A stretch of DNA of 64,000 nt from Poecilobothrus nobilitatus (GCA_947095535.1 OX352772.1:276158336-276222335); one strand, 5' to 3'; counted from the stretch's first letter, positions 1 through 13,635 are shown. The notes: a model not told the origin generated them from the letters alone. Numbers and translations are program-made.

Positions 1-1130
1 ATATCTTGAGCTATTTAATTAGATTAGACAGCAAAAATGTTGTAAAAGATGAACAAGATTTTAAATAAAAAGGAAAGAATTTAAATAAAAAGGAATAAAT
101 TTACCTTTTATAAAATATTACAACAATTTTTATTGTTACATCTTCATTTCTTTATTTATTTTTATTTAATTTTTAACCTATTTATTCTAATTTTAAAAAT
201 AAATTTTAATAATTTTCTAATGAAAAAATAAAATAAATCAATAATTTTTATTTATGTGAACGTGAACATTTAAAATTTATCTATAATATTAAATATCTAA
301 TCGTTACCGCCCTATAAAAAAGCAATATTCTTTTTAACTTTTTTAAAGCATTAATATAAAATTCTATTTTTTTTTTTAATTATAAAATCGTATAACAAGA
401 TAATATTTTCGAAGTAATGTTAAATTAATCATTTTTAAAGGTTTTTTTTTCATCACCACTGCCCCACCTCTACTCCCATTTGAAACTAATTCATCAATTT
501 CATTCAACTTTGACGTATTTATAATTTGAATCCTTTCGAAAAACAGAAGTTAAAATAAATGTTTTGTGACGTCATTTTGAAAAAGTTTTTTAGAATTCAT
601 ATTAATATGTATGTGTGTATGTATTGTATATACAAGTAAATATTATCCTACTTTACAATCTATTGTGTAATTTTTAATATCATAAAATATTATTGATTTT
701 TTTGTTTTTTTTTTGTTAAGTTGAAAATTTGAACCTGAAAAATAAAATCAAGTTATTCTAGAAAAACTAAACAAGTATTTTATCATATATAATCAATATC
801 ACAAACATTATCATCATTGCAATCAATATAATTTGCCAATTGTTTGTTTTTTTGAAGAAAAAAAGAAATAACACTATAATAACAAAAAAATGCTATCATA
901 ATACAAATTGCCTTTTACAATTTAAAAAGGATATAGCTCACAAAATAGTGTTGCCATATGATTATAGTCTTTTAATTTAAATACAATTGGTTTCGCCGTT
1001 CTATCAAAGGTGGAAAGACTTAACCATGGGTTCTGCTATCAAATTCAAACTTTCAAAATCCGAGCTTTCAAAATCCAAACATGTGCAATCAAAATAATAG
1101 ACAATATGATGTAAAAATCCGGATATATAT
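1..1130. other. AT-rich non-coding stretch, no gene seen
   Basis: No reading frame of useful length and no recognisable repeat was seen, apart from A and T runs. From about 1040 to 1075 a short 'tttcaaaatcc' motif is repeated, which leads into the repeats that follow. Confidence 0.6.
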
Positions 1131-1134
1131 AAAT

Positions 1135-1266
1135 ACTCCGGAAAAGGAACCAACCCTGGTTTTCTAACTAACATTAAAAACCCTCTTAATTCAATCTCGC
1201 ATTCACAAGTACAAAACTCCGGAAAAAATAGCTACCCTGATTTTTTATCCAACTTTAAAATCAATA
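1135..1266. repeat. Diverged ~81-bp tandem duplication
   Basis: 'actccggaaaa' occurs at about 1135 and again at about 1216. Each is followed by a related segment: 'ccaaccctggttttctaac' at 1150 and 'gctaccctgattttttatcc' at 1231. A similar motif lies beyond the adjacent retrotransposon fragment at 2061-2096 and another at 6834-6866. The two units differ at many positions, so this is an old duplication. It could be part of the 3' untranslated region of the adjacent minus-strand retrotransposon, or the host sequence into which that element inserted. Confidence 0.5.
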
Positions 1267-1282
1267 GGTACTTATACGCCCA

Positions 1283-1890
1283 TTTTTTTTTTCTTTACTC
1301 TTCTTGGGAGCATAGGACTTCCACTTAACACCTCTATCTCACTCAATTTCGCGCTGATATATTAATGTCATCCCAGGAGATGCTACATTTAGCCATTTCT
1401 TGATGAATTGTTCTGCGCCATGTGATGTTGGGACGGCCTCGTCTTCTTGTACCTTGAGAATTCCACTCTAACGCCACACGTATTATACTTTCATTTGGCT
1501 TTCTAAGCGATTGGCCTATCCAATTCCATTTTTCGCCGGTTAGAATCCAGAGACCTTCTTTGGGTATTGTGTTCGGCCAGAATATGCGGCATATTATCCT
1601 GAGACACTTATTTACGAAAACCTGCAGCTTGTGGGTTAGGTAGGTTACAAGCCAGGTTTCGCTGCCATATGTCAGAACAGTTTTCACGCATGCCCGGAAT
1701 ATTATTAGTTTCGTTTTTCTGGTTATCTGGGAATTCCTCCATAGCGGTTGTAGACGTCCAAATGCTGCTCTCGCTTTCGCTTTGGATTTAGCCTGTGTTC
1801 CACGTCTCCGTGGGCCCTCCACTGGTAGATATTATAAAGTCCAGATAGTAAAGCTGTTTACAAATTTTATCTATTGTCCTTTCAGTTGGA
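1283..1890 (-). pseudogene. Non-LTR retrotransposon reverse transcriptase, C-terminal relic
   Basis: The longest frame runs 1822 to 1343 (about 159 codons, no true ATG start). It encodes the region downstream of the reverse-transcriptase catalytic core in non-LTR elements: VLTYGSETW (about residues 49-57), KWNWIGQSLRKP (98-109) and GRPNITWRR (129-137). Beyond its stop the same frame continues with three stops inside a conserved tail and ends in VEVLCSQEE near 1283. Toward 1890, another frame reads YYLDFIISTSGGPTE, which resembles the 'YLGS..STSGGTE' segment that normally precedes this region, so a frameshift lies near 1765-1800. The catalytic domain and endonuclease are absent. The fragment is plainly dead. 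It is the same family as 17638-17868. The exact clade (RTE- or CR1-like) cannot be settled by eye. Confidence 0.85.
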
Positions 1891-2030
1891 TGAGTGCCGT
1901 ATTGGGGTTATTTATCCTCATCGCTTTTATTTTCCCCAAGTATACCCATACGTATACCAATTTCATAAAAAAATTGTATGTTTCTATTTTCATATATGAA
2001 ATATAATAAATTTAGATGGAATGGGCGCTG

Positions 2031-2097
2031 CTGCCCCTAAACCCCCACTACTAAAATTATTGGAACCCTGATTTTGAATCCAAGCCTAAAATCAATA
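2031..2097. repeat. Short dispersed repeat motif
   Basis: 'ggaaccctgattttgaatcc' followed by 'aagcctaaaatcaata' resembles the unit at 1231-1266 ('accctgattttttatccaac'). Because related units lie on both sides of the retrotransposon fragment, they may mark the pre-insertion sequence. Confidence 0.4.
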
Positions 2098-2221
2098 TTA
2101 TAGTATAATAATGCATTCAAGTTTTCATAAAAAAATATTAAGTTTTGACATTTCTCTATGAAAAATAGTATTTTTTTTAAAAATGTTGATGTTTGTATAT
2201 GCTTGTAATTTTAACATTGAA

Positions 2222-2350
2222 AATTTCTAATTTTAGGATTTTGTGTTTTGGATTTTGTAATTTTGGGATTTTAAAATTTGGTATTATGTGATCGGGGATT
2301 TTGTAACTTTGTTACTTTTGGATTTTGTGATTTGGGATTTTGAGATGTTC
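2222..2350. repeat. Degenerate GGATTTTG minisatellite
   Basis: The phrase 'ggattttgtgnttt(g)ggattttg' recurs with variations, about eight times in 130 bases, with no strict period. It is simple-sequence drift, not coding. Confidence 0.55.
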
Positions 2351-2639
2351 CCAGATTTTAGAAAGTAAATTTTTACGTTGATGACAAAATGGTATAATGT
2401 ATGTTCAGAGAAATCAGAAAAACATCAAAATTTATTTTGCTATATTAAAATGTAGTGCAGACCACCGACATTCCTCAATTAAAGTTATTTTCATTAAAAT
2501 AATCAGAGTCACGCGACTTTAGGAATAATTTTTTTTTCGTTGACATTGATTTGATATTGGTTGGCTTACCCAACATACCCAACACTCTAAACCAATAATA
2601 ACATTCAACTTAATTCGAAAATTAAAAGCATCAACAAAT

Positions 2640-3060
2640 TTTGTTTGTTATTAATAGACACTTACACCGTACATCCGATTGAATTCAAATCTTTCAGGAA
2701 TTTTCATCTCATCTAGGAATAAATCGACCACAATTTTTTTCTTAACTCCGTTTCGTTTCTTCTTGCTAAAGGATTCGACCGATTAACTTTCAAACTTTGT
2801 ACTTCTGTATGGATCTATGCAAAAGAAATTCGATGAAGAAAGTTATTGGACCAGAAAACAAAATATTTTCGATTTTTCACTGTAAATTAAAAATGTTTTG
2901 ACTATTGTTGACTTCAAATTTTATAGATATACATTTTCTACATAGAGCAGACATATAATTCTTTAATCCTTTCAGTTCAACGAATCCTCACAAAAACCGA
3001 TTTATGAAATGTTGACTCACGAAAAAACTAGCGGCGACGCCGGTAGTTCTCTTAGTTATT
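2640..3060. repeat. Probable transposon relic, related to 6695-6790
   Basis: This is less AT-rich than its surroundings. 'ccgattga', then 'tttcaggaattttcatc', then 'gaccacaatttttttctt' and 'aactccgttt' recur in the same order at 6705-6770. A GC-rich spot 'gcggcgacgccgg' lies at 3031-3043. There is no coding potential. It is probably an old interspersed repeat; the ends cannot be placed. Confidence 0.4.
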
Positions 3061-6000
3061 TATAAATTTGTTTAATTTTTTATTCAATATATCCCAGAAA
3101 GTCAACCGTAGAAAATTTAATGTTTTCTTGTTATGAATACTTAATTTGCATAATTTTTGATCTAAATTAATTAAATTGGTAAATTATCCTTATATCAGAA
3201 CCTTTTTCAAATTATGAAAAACAATAATTTTCTACACGAAATGATTAATAAATAATAAATGATGAAATGGAATTCGAGAAATACAGTTAGAATATAGTTA
3301 AAATCGTAGACATACAGATCTATTAAGTTGCTATCATACTTAGGTTTAATTTTCAAGTTGTTTGTGTTCACGTGATTGTCTGCCATTTTGTATAACAATA
3401 AACTTTTTTATGTACATATAGGTTTTTTATCTATATGTCATATTATCATATGTTAATAATTATTATTATGTATTTATAATTTTGAGCTTTGAAGAGCTCT
3501 GTGCCTCTGTATGATAGTTCCTCCGTATCATAATTCGAAAAGGTATATTTATTTTACAAAAGTACTTTTTCAATCTAGAAACCCCAAACGGAAGCAATAT
3601 GAAAATAAATAGCTACTCTTTCTAAATCAAGATAAAATAATTTAAATCTTTGATATTGGGTATTTCAATTTAAGGTTGTGACATTAAATTTTGTAAAATA
3701 TTGTATCCTTGTATCTGCAAATCTCCTAACAACTCCAAACACTGATTTTTTTGATGTAATTACATCTTTCAGAATTATTAAGTATGAGTTGTATCAGAAT
3801 ATTTGTATTCCCTCGCATTTAGGAACTGTTGTTTAGGATGAAAAATTGGCACTTTTTCGCTTTTACCTATACTTATGGTACTTGAAAATCTTTTCAAGGT
3901 AAAATGTCAAAATTAAATCTACAATATTATTTTTTTAACAATGATGTATCAACGACTTTGTTAATTACATATAACATTTTCTTAAAAATGAAGAAAATTT
4001 ATCTTGATTCTCTTGGTTGACAGAATCATGTTACGCAGAATATAAAGATACACAGATACAAAAATATTCGTTATTCTAGAATATTTTAAAAGCATTTTGA
4101 AAATGTGCGACTTTATAAACGCTTGTTATTGCATACTACCTTGTTTTATGTATATTTAATTTTGTTTTTGTATTTGATTTATTATATAATATGTAAAAGG
4201 CATTTAATATGTATGTATTGTTTATAAGGTAAATGTACGTAATTTCGATATATGTTGGTAATATCGATATATTTCATATTTTTATAAATAATTTCAGTAA
4301 GATTCAATTAAAATCAATGCTTGAAGTGGTGGTATTAGATTATGAGACACTTATTTTTAAATTTTGTGAAATTTGGCAGGAATTGTTAAAGTATTTAATA
4401 AGAAAAAATGAGTTTAAATGTATAAGGTTACAGAAATGGGACGGATTTTGATAGAAAAGAAGCAGAAATTGGTTTAATGAGAAACTAATTTCTATTTGAA
4501 AATTTCTATAAGTAAATGTTTTAATAGTATATTTTTAAATTTTGACAAATAGAATTAAGTATTAAAAATCAAAATTTTAAAGTTTTTTGGTTTAAAATTG
4601 TTTAATTTTAATAAAAAACTTAAAATAATATATATCGGAATTAGGGACATAATTTTTTGGTCATGTACCTAATTAATATCGATATACATAGTTCAATATT
4701 AAGCAACAAAAACTAAAATTTATATTTTAATTTATTTCTTTCAAAATACTTTATATAGCCTTGTGGAAGTGTATATTATTTAAGATCTTGAAACGAATTT
4801 TATGTTCTGTTAATTTTTTATTATTAAAATTTAATTTGTTAAAAATAAATTAGTTGATTTTTGTCATATGTTGATATTAGGTACATTTTCTATCGATATT
4901 AGGTTCAATAGTGTTTCTATCTGCAAACTTAATAAATTATAATCTGAAATTAAATTGGAATAATAATTATATTAAATTTTAATACTTACTTAAGTATTAT
5001 AGTTTTATTATATTTTATTTTTCTAAACAATATTAAAAATAATTAATCTGGAGATGCAGATAAAGTTGTTCCTATAAGATAATTATGGGACTTAAGTAAA
5101 GCATAACTTAACATGTGATAACTTTATTATTTCTAATAAGCTATTTTTAAAGCTTTTACAAAAACCGCTGACAATGATTGATACAATTAAGAAAAATAAA
5201 ACGTCGAAACTATCTGAGCTTATGAAAGTTAAAAATCTGCCATTAGTTAAAATTTGTTTTTACTAAAGATGTTACTATAGTGTCACATATTTCAAAAAAG
5301 GAGAAGTACTTAAGTACTTATAGTAAGTAAGATACGTACTTTTACAATCCATTTTTCACTTGAATAAAAAAGTGAGTATAGAACCTCATAAAAAACCTAA
5401 AATAATTTTGTACTATTATAACTCTACAAAAAAGCGGTGTTGGTACTATAGATTAATCTTTGCCCTGTTATACAACCAAAACGAAATTCAGGAGATGGCC
5501 CGTTATTGTGTTTTTATTTAATAAGATTGACATTCCGGCTTTCAACACTTTTATAATATTTTATCAAGTAAATCCACAATAATGGAACTCAAATAATCTA
5601 CATAAAAGAAGAATGTTTGAACTTTTGAAGAAGAATGAATGAAAGAACTTTTACCTTACTAGTATAATCAACAAGAAAGTTTTATATGTTAAAACGGTTT
5701 TTTTACTCCTTATACATATACTAAAGTCTATAAAGTCTAAACTATTAATACGTTTTATATTATCAAATATGTCATAACATAAAACAAAAAAAAAAAAAAA
5801 TATTCTTAAAATATTAAATTAATCAACATTTTATGTAAAATGTCATGTTATTTTTTTGATAATGTTTCAAATATTTTCAAATAATTTATCATTATCAGCT
5901 AATGTTTATAAACAATGTATCATGACTTTGAAAATGAGAAGTATATGTATATAAATAAAAAGGGAAAACCTTGATAAATGGAAATTGACTTTTTTTTATT

Positions 6001-6690
6001 TTTCTTTTTTTGGTATTTTATTAAAATAAACAATATTTATGGGTTGTAACTTTATTTGAAGATATAAATGTGGTTTACAAAAAAAATATAAACTGGTAGT
6101 ATACTAGTATTGTTTATTGTAAGCAGTAAGAGTGAATAACATGATGATTATAGAAAAATTATTATTTTCTATAAAATATTTTACTATGTTTCTTTGTCTT
6201 ATTAAGTTACAATTCAAATTGATGACTATTAAAACCGCTACCACAAGGTTATATTATATAGATGATTTTTCCTTGAAGAAAATCTTGATTATCGTATTAT
6301 TATCTTAATACAATTTTATGATCCACAAAAAGAGGAAAAATATGAAAAAAAGTTCAATAAAATTGACAGAATCTATTGAGTATTTCCTTTTTTTTTTGTT
6401 TTTAAACAATTTAATGCATTCAATTTCAATCAAAGTTTAAAATATTATTGTTTGGAAAATTATCATCATATCATCATCGTCAAATCAATTAAGACTTTGG
6501 GTTTCTTATCAAATTACAATTATGAATGTTTAAAATATATGTTTATATAATTTAATTAACAAATATTTTATGTATACAGTTAGTCGAAGTTTAAATTACA
6601 AAATGCCGTTTTGCCTAATATATTATTTTAGCAAAATGGACATTTTGCAACTTTCCATTTGCGCTAATGAGGCGCTTAATTTCTATTTAT
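3061..6690. other. AT-rich non-coding stretch, no gene seen
   Basis: Only short chance frames are present; the longest are about 60-70 codons (near 3207-3398 minus and 4233-4451 plus), rich in Ile, Phe, Lys and Asn and with no recognisable domain. 'atcgatat' is repeated several times at 4245-4270, 4675-4685 and around 4890. Nothing else was seen. Confidence 0.6.
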
Positions 6691-6694
6691 TAAA

Positions 6695-6870
6695 AATGAA
6701 ACTATCCGATTGACACCAGCCATTTCACCAATGTTCAATGACCACAATTTTTTTCGTTTCCTTAACTCGTTTTGGCACAACAGTTTTTTGTTTTGCAAAT
6801 TCTATGTATATATATATTGGTATATATGATGTAACCAACCTGATTTTGTATTCAAAATTTAATTTATTTT
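6695..6870. repeat. Probable transposon relic, related to 2640-2760
   Basis: It carries 'ccgattgacaccagccattt', 'gaccacaatttttttc' and 'ttaactcgtttt' in the same order as the relic at 2675-2755. It is followed by 'accaacctgattttgtattc', which resembles the motifs at 1150, 1231 and 2061. This links the two areas as copies of one old repeat. Confidence 0.4.
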
Positions 6871-9800
6871 GTAGCCAATTCTGAAATATCTCCTAACAAT
6901 AAAGTATCTTTTATCTTTTCAAAGTTTTTTTTGTAATGAGTGCCTTTTCTTTAAAAGTTTTTTTGTGTCATTTTCCTCTAGGTCTTTTTTTTGTCGGAAA
7001 ACAAAGCAAAATATCTTTTAAGGAAATGGTTTTATGCAAACTGGTATTACTCCTTATACTAAATAATCAATATAAAGCAGCTTAAAGGTATATTTTCTAT
7101 ATATAAGTCAATAGATAATACATTACATTTAGATTATATCTATGGCGAAAATACAAATATAAGCTGGTTTAAAAAGTCTTAAAAGAAAGTTAAATAAGTT
7201 AAAAAAATTGTAATACATTTTTTGAACTGTTAAAAATTAGACATTTCCACAGTTTTCAAATATGAAGTTTTAATTTCTTAGCAAATTGTGGGATTGTTAT
7301 AATTGATAGAATAGGATTGTGATTGATAGGATTGTAAGTAGCAGAACATGCATATTATACATAAGTACCTACACCTTTTGGAAATAAAAGGAAACATAAT
7401 ATATTTTATGAGATGCCTTGAAATTTAAACAAGAATCTTAATGTATGATGCAATTTATTTATTATTCATTAATCACTATGTTATGACGCATCAAAGATTT
7501 GGTATGACGCAATTTTTTTTTTGTACTAGAATTTATGTATTATTTATAAATTTCGTTACCTACGTAAGTTTTCTGTATAAATTAGTGCTGCTACTTGTTC
7601 CATCACATCTGACAATCTTAACTTGTACCAATAGTGTTATAGATTCTTTTTTATATGAGATTCAAATTTCTTTAATCAGTCAATGTGTCTATTATTTTAA
7701 TACCCTATATGATATTTCATTACAAGTTTATACTTTTATTTATTTACAATAAGAAGCAAAATTTTCTTATGAATATGTTATTATTAAATCCAAGTTCACT
7801 TTCATTATCTTTTTATTAAGAATGAATTTTTCAGATCTTCGATTTTAGAACTTTCTGTTACCAAAATTTAATTTTTACTCGAACAATCCGTTAAAGTTTA
7901 AAGAACAGCATTTAAGAGATTAAGCATATAAGATTAAGCGTAGCATAAATATTAATGGAAAAAATTTAATTAAAAGCAAATTTAGTACCGCACAAAAGTT
8001 TAAAAATAGTTAAAAGGAACAATTCGAAATTAGAGTAACCCACTTTTTTAAGCATAAAAAACTATAAGAGAAAAAAATAATTTAAAAAAAAAAAATAAAA
8101 AAATAAATTTCTTTAAAAAAATTGATGATTTAAAGAAATCAATAAAGATGATCAGAGATCAGACATTACCTCTATACTAAAAATTGTCTATAGGGTAATA
8201 ATTTTATGTTTAATGTTTTTTATTTCTGTTATTGTTGTTTTTCTTTATTTTCTTATTGGTTTTTGATATTAACAAAAGATATCGAACAAAAGTGAAATAG
8301 TTAAAGAGTGACAATTATAAGAGGCGGGGGAGTAGAGAAAGGAAATTTTCTAAAGAAAAGGTTTAAAATTTTTTTTTTTCATCTGAATATTGATTAGAAA
8401 TGTGAAGGAAGAATAATTAAGAAAGTTAAAAACAAAAATCGTGGTGTTGAAAAACAATTAAGTTTTTATATTGCAAGTGAAACAATTTTTCTTTCTTCTA
8501 ACATTCAAAGTTTTTTTTTCCCTTTATATTTTTTTTTATAAATTTTCTTTTATTAAAATTTTTCATTTGCTGTTTTTATAGATTAAATAAATAATTCAAA
8601 TAAAAGTAGAATCTTTGTTTAAAAATAAAAGAATAAGAGGAGTATGAGCATGGGAAGAAGAACAAATAGACGGAAAAACTTTTCTTTTTCTTTATACCTT
8701 TTTTTTTTAAGATTAATAATAAAAAGATCAATAACTTTCATTATTTTTCATAGCAAAAAAATATGGAAATAATAAAATAAAAAAATGAAAAAAAAAAAAA
8801 GAAAAAACAAACAATAGAATTTCATAGTTTTTTGTTATTGCAGATTTTACCCTCTTGACACAGGGTGTAACGATAATAAAAACAAAATATAATAAAAAAA
8901 AAGCAACAACAAAATAAAGAAGATATCGTAGAATTTTTTTTTAGATGTTCTTAAATTATTACGTTAAAACATGCTTCAATATAAGGATTATGTTCAACAA
9001 AAATAGGACTAAAAAATGTTTTGGTAAAATTGTTTTCCTTTTGGATTTGAAGAAAAAAGGAAATTTTAGGGAAAATAATTTTTTGATATGGTCCCACAAA
9101 CAAGTTGTAAAATATAAATTTTAAAATTTAGTTCTGAATTACTTTGAATTGTTATAAATTTGTAATTTTTTTGTGAATTAAAATATAGATGTCGCCTAAA
9201 ATATTTACAGTTTTTCTAAAACTTTAATACATATATAAAAATTAAAATTTAAAAAGTAATGTGAAATATTGATTTTATAAAGATTATATCTATGACGAGT
9301 CAAATATCTGAGAATTTTTGCAATTACCGCCAAATGATTAGTTTATTAGATGTTCTGTCAAGCGAAATATAGTGATTTAAAAATATTGAACAAAAATATA
9401 GAGAAAGTAAAACACCGACAAACAAAATAACAACGAGAGTAATAGTAAAGTTAAATTAAAGTGGGAAGGAAAAAAAACCTTTCTTCATTATTTAATATAT
9501 ACAAATATTCAAAAATATTATGGGGTTATAATATATAGTTTTTATTTTATATTTGAGGTGTTAGATTTGCAACAAAATTCTATAAATAAAAGAAAATAAG
9601 ATTTTCACATAAAATAAGTTTGCCGAAAAAAATAATCGAAAAATTATATACTTTTAGAAAGATTCTAAACTTCGAAGTTCATAATGGCGGGAAAAGTATA
9701 ATTATAAATATTATAAAAGTATAATACTAATATAAAAGTATTGGAAGTATAGTTTTTTTTTCACTATTTCAATACAAAGTGAAATAACAATAGGATTTTC

Positions 9801-9905
9801 ATTATGTGAAGTATAGTATTTATTGTCTTCAAATAATTTTAAAATTTTTTAGTATTTTTTTTACATCAATTCTGTCAAACTAGAACATTTCACACGTTTT
9901 TCTTT
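6871..9905. other. AT-rich non-coding stretch, no gene seen
   Basis: The longest open frame (7441-7752, 103 codons) encodes a hydrophobic, Phe/Tyr/Ile-rich chain with no domain and the composition expected of AT-rich non-coding DNA. The rest is dominated by A and T runs. Confidence 0.6.
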
Positions 9906-10165
9906 CCTAAGGGTAGTGAGAATGCTCCAGACACCAAGAATACCCGCTTGGTGGTGTCAGATTCTTAGTGACTAACTACTCTTCCCTTTTAGCCAGTATA
10001 ATGGAATGAAACTTTTTATTGCTAATGCAGTATATTTGCTAGTAGCAATGTGAGAGGAAAGGACAAGCTTGCGAAAACATTGAATTGGGAATGAGTTTGT
10101 GAGGGAACAATGAATTTGCCTATTATATTACTATTTTGCAGTGACGAATAGTCATCAATTATCAT
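9906..10165 (+). repeat. Repeat family C, copy 1
   Basis: It aligns over its length with 48692-48962 in the same orientation. It starts with 'tttcctaagggtagtgagaat'-type sequence, has an internal inverted repeat (GACACCAAG at 9929 against CTTGGTG-g-TGTC), then 'ccagtataatg', 'gctaatgcagtatattt', 'tgaatttgcctatta' and 'tactatttt', and ends near 'agtcatcaa'. Both copies carry a hairpin in the same place although its sequence differs. No coding capacity was seen. It may be a MITE or part of a SINE; I do not recognise the family. Confidence 0.65.
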
Positions 10166-10480
10166 TTATTCCTGGATGATTTTATTCTTGAATAGGTCAT
10201 TCGATTATATTGATTTTTGAGCGAGGCGAGATCATATAATATATATCATGAAGAAAAATAAATTTTTCAACAGTCATTAATTATACACTGAAAGTTGATC
10301 CTTTAAAGATTTGTTGAAAAATCTTATACCTTAGTATTTTTAATTCTTTATAATGTGAATTGGACTGTATTCGCGGAGCGGTTTAATTGAAAGGTGGTAG
10401 AATAAAATACAAATTCATGCGAATGATGATTTAATATTTTTGAAAAATTGAACGATGAACGGGTTCGAAAATAATAATGC

Positions 10481-10607
10481 CCAAAAACGAATACATTAGG
10501 CAATTCTAAAAACACTACAAAAGCAATTCATTTCAAAAGCAAATATTTCAAACATTAAACATTTCAAAAGCAAAACACAAGCAATTCCAAAAACGAATAC
10601 ATTAGGC
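10481..10607. repeat. Direct repeat of ~22 bp, 106 bp apart
   Basis: 'aaaaacgaatacattaggca' occurs in full at 10483 and at 10589. Between the copies 'tttcaaaagcaaa' also occurs twice and 'caattc' is scattered, so the block looks like a local duplication of a smaller repeating unit. Confidence 0.7.
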
Positions 10608-11573
10608 ATTTTTAAATTTTAAACATGGTTTAAGATGATTGTGTAGTTTAAAAGAGATTTGGTAACACTAAACCGAAATAACTATGGAAATCAAACGAAA
10701 AATTAATTAAAGGCTATAAATTAATCGTAAGCTTCAATTGATGATGATGATGAATTTTCTTAATATTTAAGTGCACCCTTGAAAGAAGACACTCTGTTGT
10801 TATTTATTGTTATTTGTTGTACGTTTTTTTTTTATTTTATTTATTAATATGAATCATTTAAGGACTAGAGTCTCAAGTGCAAATGATCAAAATTAATGGA
10901 TTGCAATTATGTTTTTAAAATGATGAAGATAAAAGAGTGTCAGACAGAAGAATAAAATTAACAGATCAGAGTAATAAAGTTTTTATTATTGCAGTTTTGT
11001 AGAAAACGAAAATTAATTTTTATTTATTTTTTTTTTTTTTTAATAAAATTAATTTTTTTTTTAGTAGTTACATTGATATAATAAAAACTATATAATATTA
11101 TTTGAATATAATTGTGGTGAAATTATAAAAAAAAAATAAAAGAAAGTAGAGTACATAAGAAAAATTATTATTAAATAATATAAAAGATAGAGTATATTTT
11201 TTTTATGTTTTTCTCTTTCAATGAAAATTTTTTTAAAACTACTGTTTATAATATTATTAAAGTTGACAATTACATGATTTTTTACAGTTTTATAATAACT
11301 GATATAACATTTGTAAAAACACTGCATATGACAGAGAAATTAGTAAAAAAGAATTAGTTTTTTATTTTTAGTATTCTAATTAAAATAAAATTATTATATT
11401 TTTATACCATTATTAAAATAAATAAAAATTTTTGTTTTTAAGTATTGTAAAGCAAGAAAGGAAAAATAATAAGGCATTTCAAATCAATTAATTAAGTTTA
11501 GACAATTAAATTAATTTTTTTTTACAAATATTATTAAATATTTACTTTATATTTAGATTTCTATATAGATTTT

Positions 11574-11620
11574 TTTTACTTACATATGGAATTCAAATTT
11601 TACTTACATATGGAATTCAC
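11574..11620. repeat. 24-bp tandem duplication
   Basis: 'tttacttacatatggaattc' occurs twice in succession with a 24-base period. The two units are nearly identical. Confidence 0.8.
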
Positions 11621-12716
11621 GAATTAAAAATCTATAATTATAATTTAGTAGTTTTCAGCCACACACTACGTATTATGAATTCCGTTTCAAGCTTTGAACA
11701 TCAGTAACTACATATTTTTTACAACACATTTCATATTTAAATTATATGTATTATTACAGTAGTATAGTATTATATGTATATTATATGTATGTAAAGTAGT
11801 ATGTACTTTAACTTATGCATGTATAAGAAAAAAATTTAAAAATTGATAAAAATCATCATTTATGACAATATGACGTATTGAAATTTTAATAATGATGAAT
11901 GATATTGATTTAATATTAATAATCAATATTGTCAATATGTATCTTAGTATGTACTTATGTATGACCAGCGGGCAGAGTCTCTTTAACTATTAAAATGTTG
12001 CATTTATGTATGAATGTTTGTATATTATTTGAAGCGATTAGAAAACTTTTCTAATTGTATTCTTTTTTGAATTCAATTTCTTCTCATATAAGTACTTAAA
12101 TTTTAGTATACATCAGTTCTTACAACCAAAATTAAATTTGAATAATTTTTTCAATTTTATGCAGGGTTACCATTTGTAGAATTGTGGTAATATTTTTACG
12201 GTCTTCTCGCCCTCTGTACCATGTACAATCTTAATCAAGGGTTGTACGCAAAATATACGGTCTTTTTCAGATTTTAAATTTTTTACATTAGGGCAAGGTA
12301 AAACGAACAACGGCAATATTGTTACAGACAAAAAAAAATTTAATTTCTAATTTTTGCTCCAAACTTTTTTTGAGCATTTTACGAATGTTTTACTGATATC
12401 TATTCTGTTTTCCCCACGAACCTTAAAACATTTATTTCGAACTCGATAAATAAATAGACATAATAGTCCTCACTCACAATACCAAATAATCTAAATATAC
12501 GTACACCAACTACAGGCTCTTTATACAATTTAATTCTGATTGTATATATTCTGTTTTGGCGTTATTTTAAAAATATTTTCAGTTAGTGTTTTGACGAATT
12601 TGGTTTTGCTTTCTGATTTTTAACGGATTGTACTTTTTCCATAAAACTATTTTTCGAAACTGTAACTGTCTTATTGTATGAATTCGTATTTAAGATAGAA
12701 TTTGACTTCACATTAA

Positions 12717-12728
12717 TAGGGGCCCCTA
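12717..12728. repeat. Perfect 12-bp GC-centred palindrome
   Basis: TAGGGGCCCCTA is a perfect palindrome. It is flanked by ATTAA on the left and, after one extra G, TTAAT on the right, so nearly 22 bases are self-complementary. A G/C octamer is rare in this AT-rich context. Confidence 0.75.
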
Positions 12729-13635
12729 GTTAATATAAATTAAATAAAATTAGACGACTTACCCCGTGACGTTTCATAAGCCTTTCTGCTTTTGTTTTGA
12801 AACGGATATATAATATATATGTATTGTATATACTATATATTATTTTTTATTTACATATAAAAAAAGAAATTTAAAATATTTCTAATGAAAATCTATAGGT
12901 ATAAATGAATTTTAAATATTTAGAAAGAAACTAAAATTATTATGTCACAAACTAAAAAAAAAAATTAAAATTTTCTAGAGATAGACAGGTAAAGAAAGAA
13001 ATCTTGAAAAAATATTGATTCATTTAATGTAACAAAAATTAAAATTTTTTTTTCCATTTAAAAATTTTTTTTTATTTTTTACCATTACCAAAATTATTAT
13101 CTAAAATTGTTTATCTAAAATTCGCAAGTTTATGTAAATTCTTATTGATTTACATAAATCTGATTATTATAGTGTATGTTATTTTTAGGCTTTTACCTTT
13201 TTACTTAATTATCACTTAAGCTTTCACACCATTTAATTTTTTTTTTTAATTTTTCTTTATAGAATTTTAACATATGCTCTATGATTAAAGTATTATTTCA
13301 GATTTAGACAACAGATAATTTTCGGTATATATTCTTGTTTTGAGTAAATTTTATTAACCTTTTATTTAATTTTTTTTTTTTAACATGAATAAGTAAAAAA
13401 TGATTGTTATTTAGTAAAGCTAGGTGTGTTTTTAAACATGTATTAGTAATATTAGTTATTTGATAAAATATTTACTTTGATTTGAAATAAATGCGCAAAA
13501 AAGTCATTAACTTTTGACCATGAAATTTATGTATTTTTTTTTTTTTGTTAAACTTTAAAAATATTTTTGTTTGTGTGATAATTTAAAAAACAATTAATTT
13601 TCTTAATAAAAGAAATTCATTGTTAGAAGAAATTT

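Noticed and set aside
7441..7752. A 103-codon frame
   Set aside because: Phe/Tyr/Ile-rich chance frame in AT-rich DNA without any domain.
12162..12320. 'cagggttaccatttgtag' resembling a hAT-type terminus
   Set aside because: No inverted partner or target duplication was found, so it cannot be supported.
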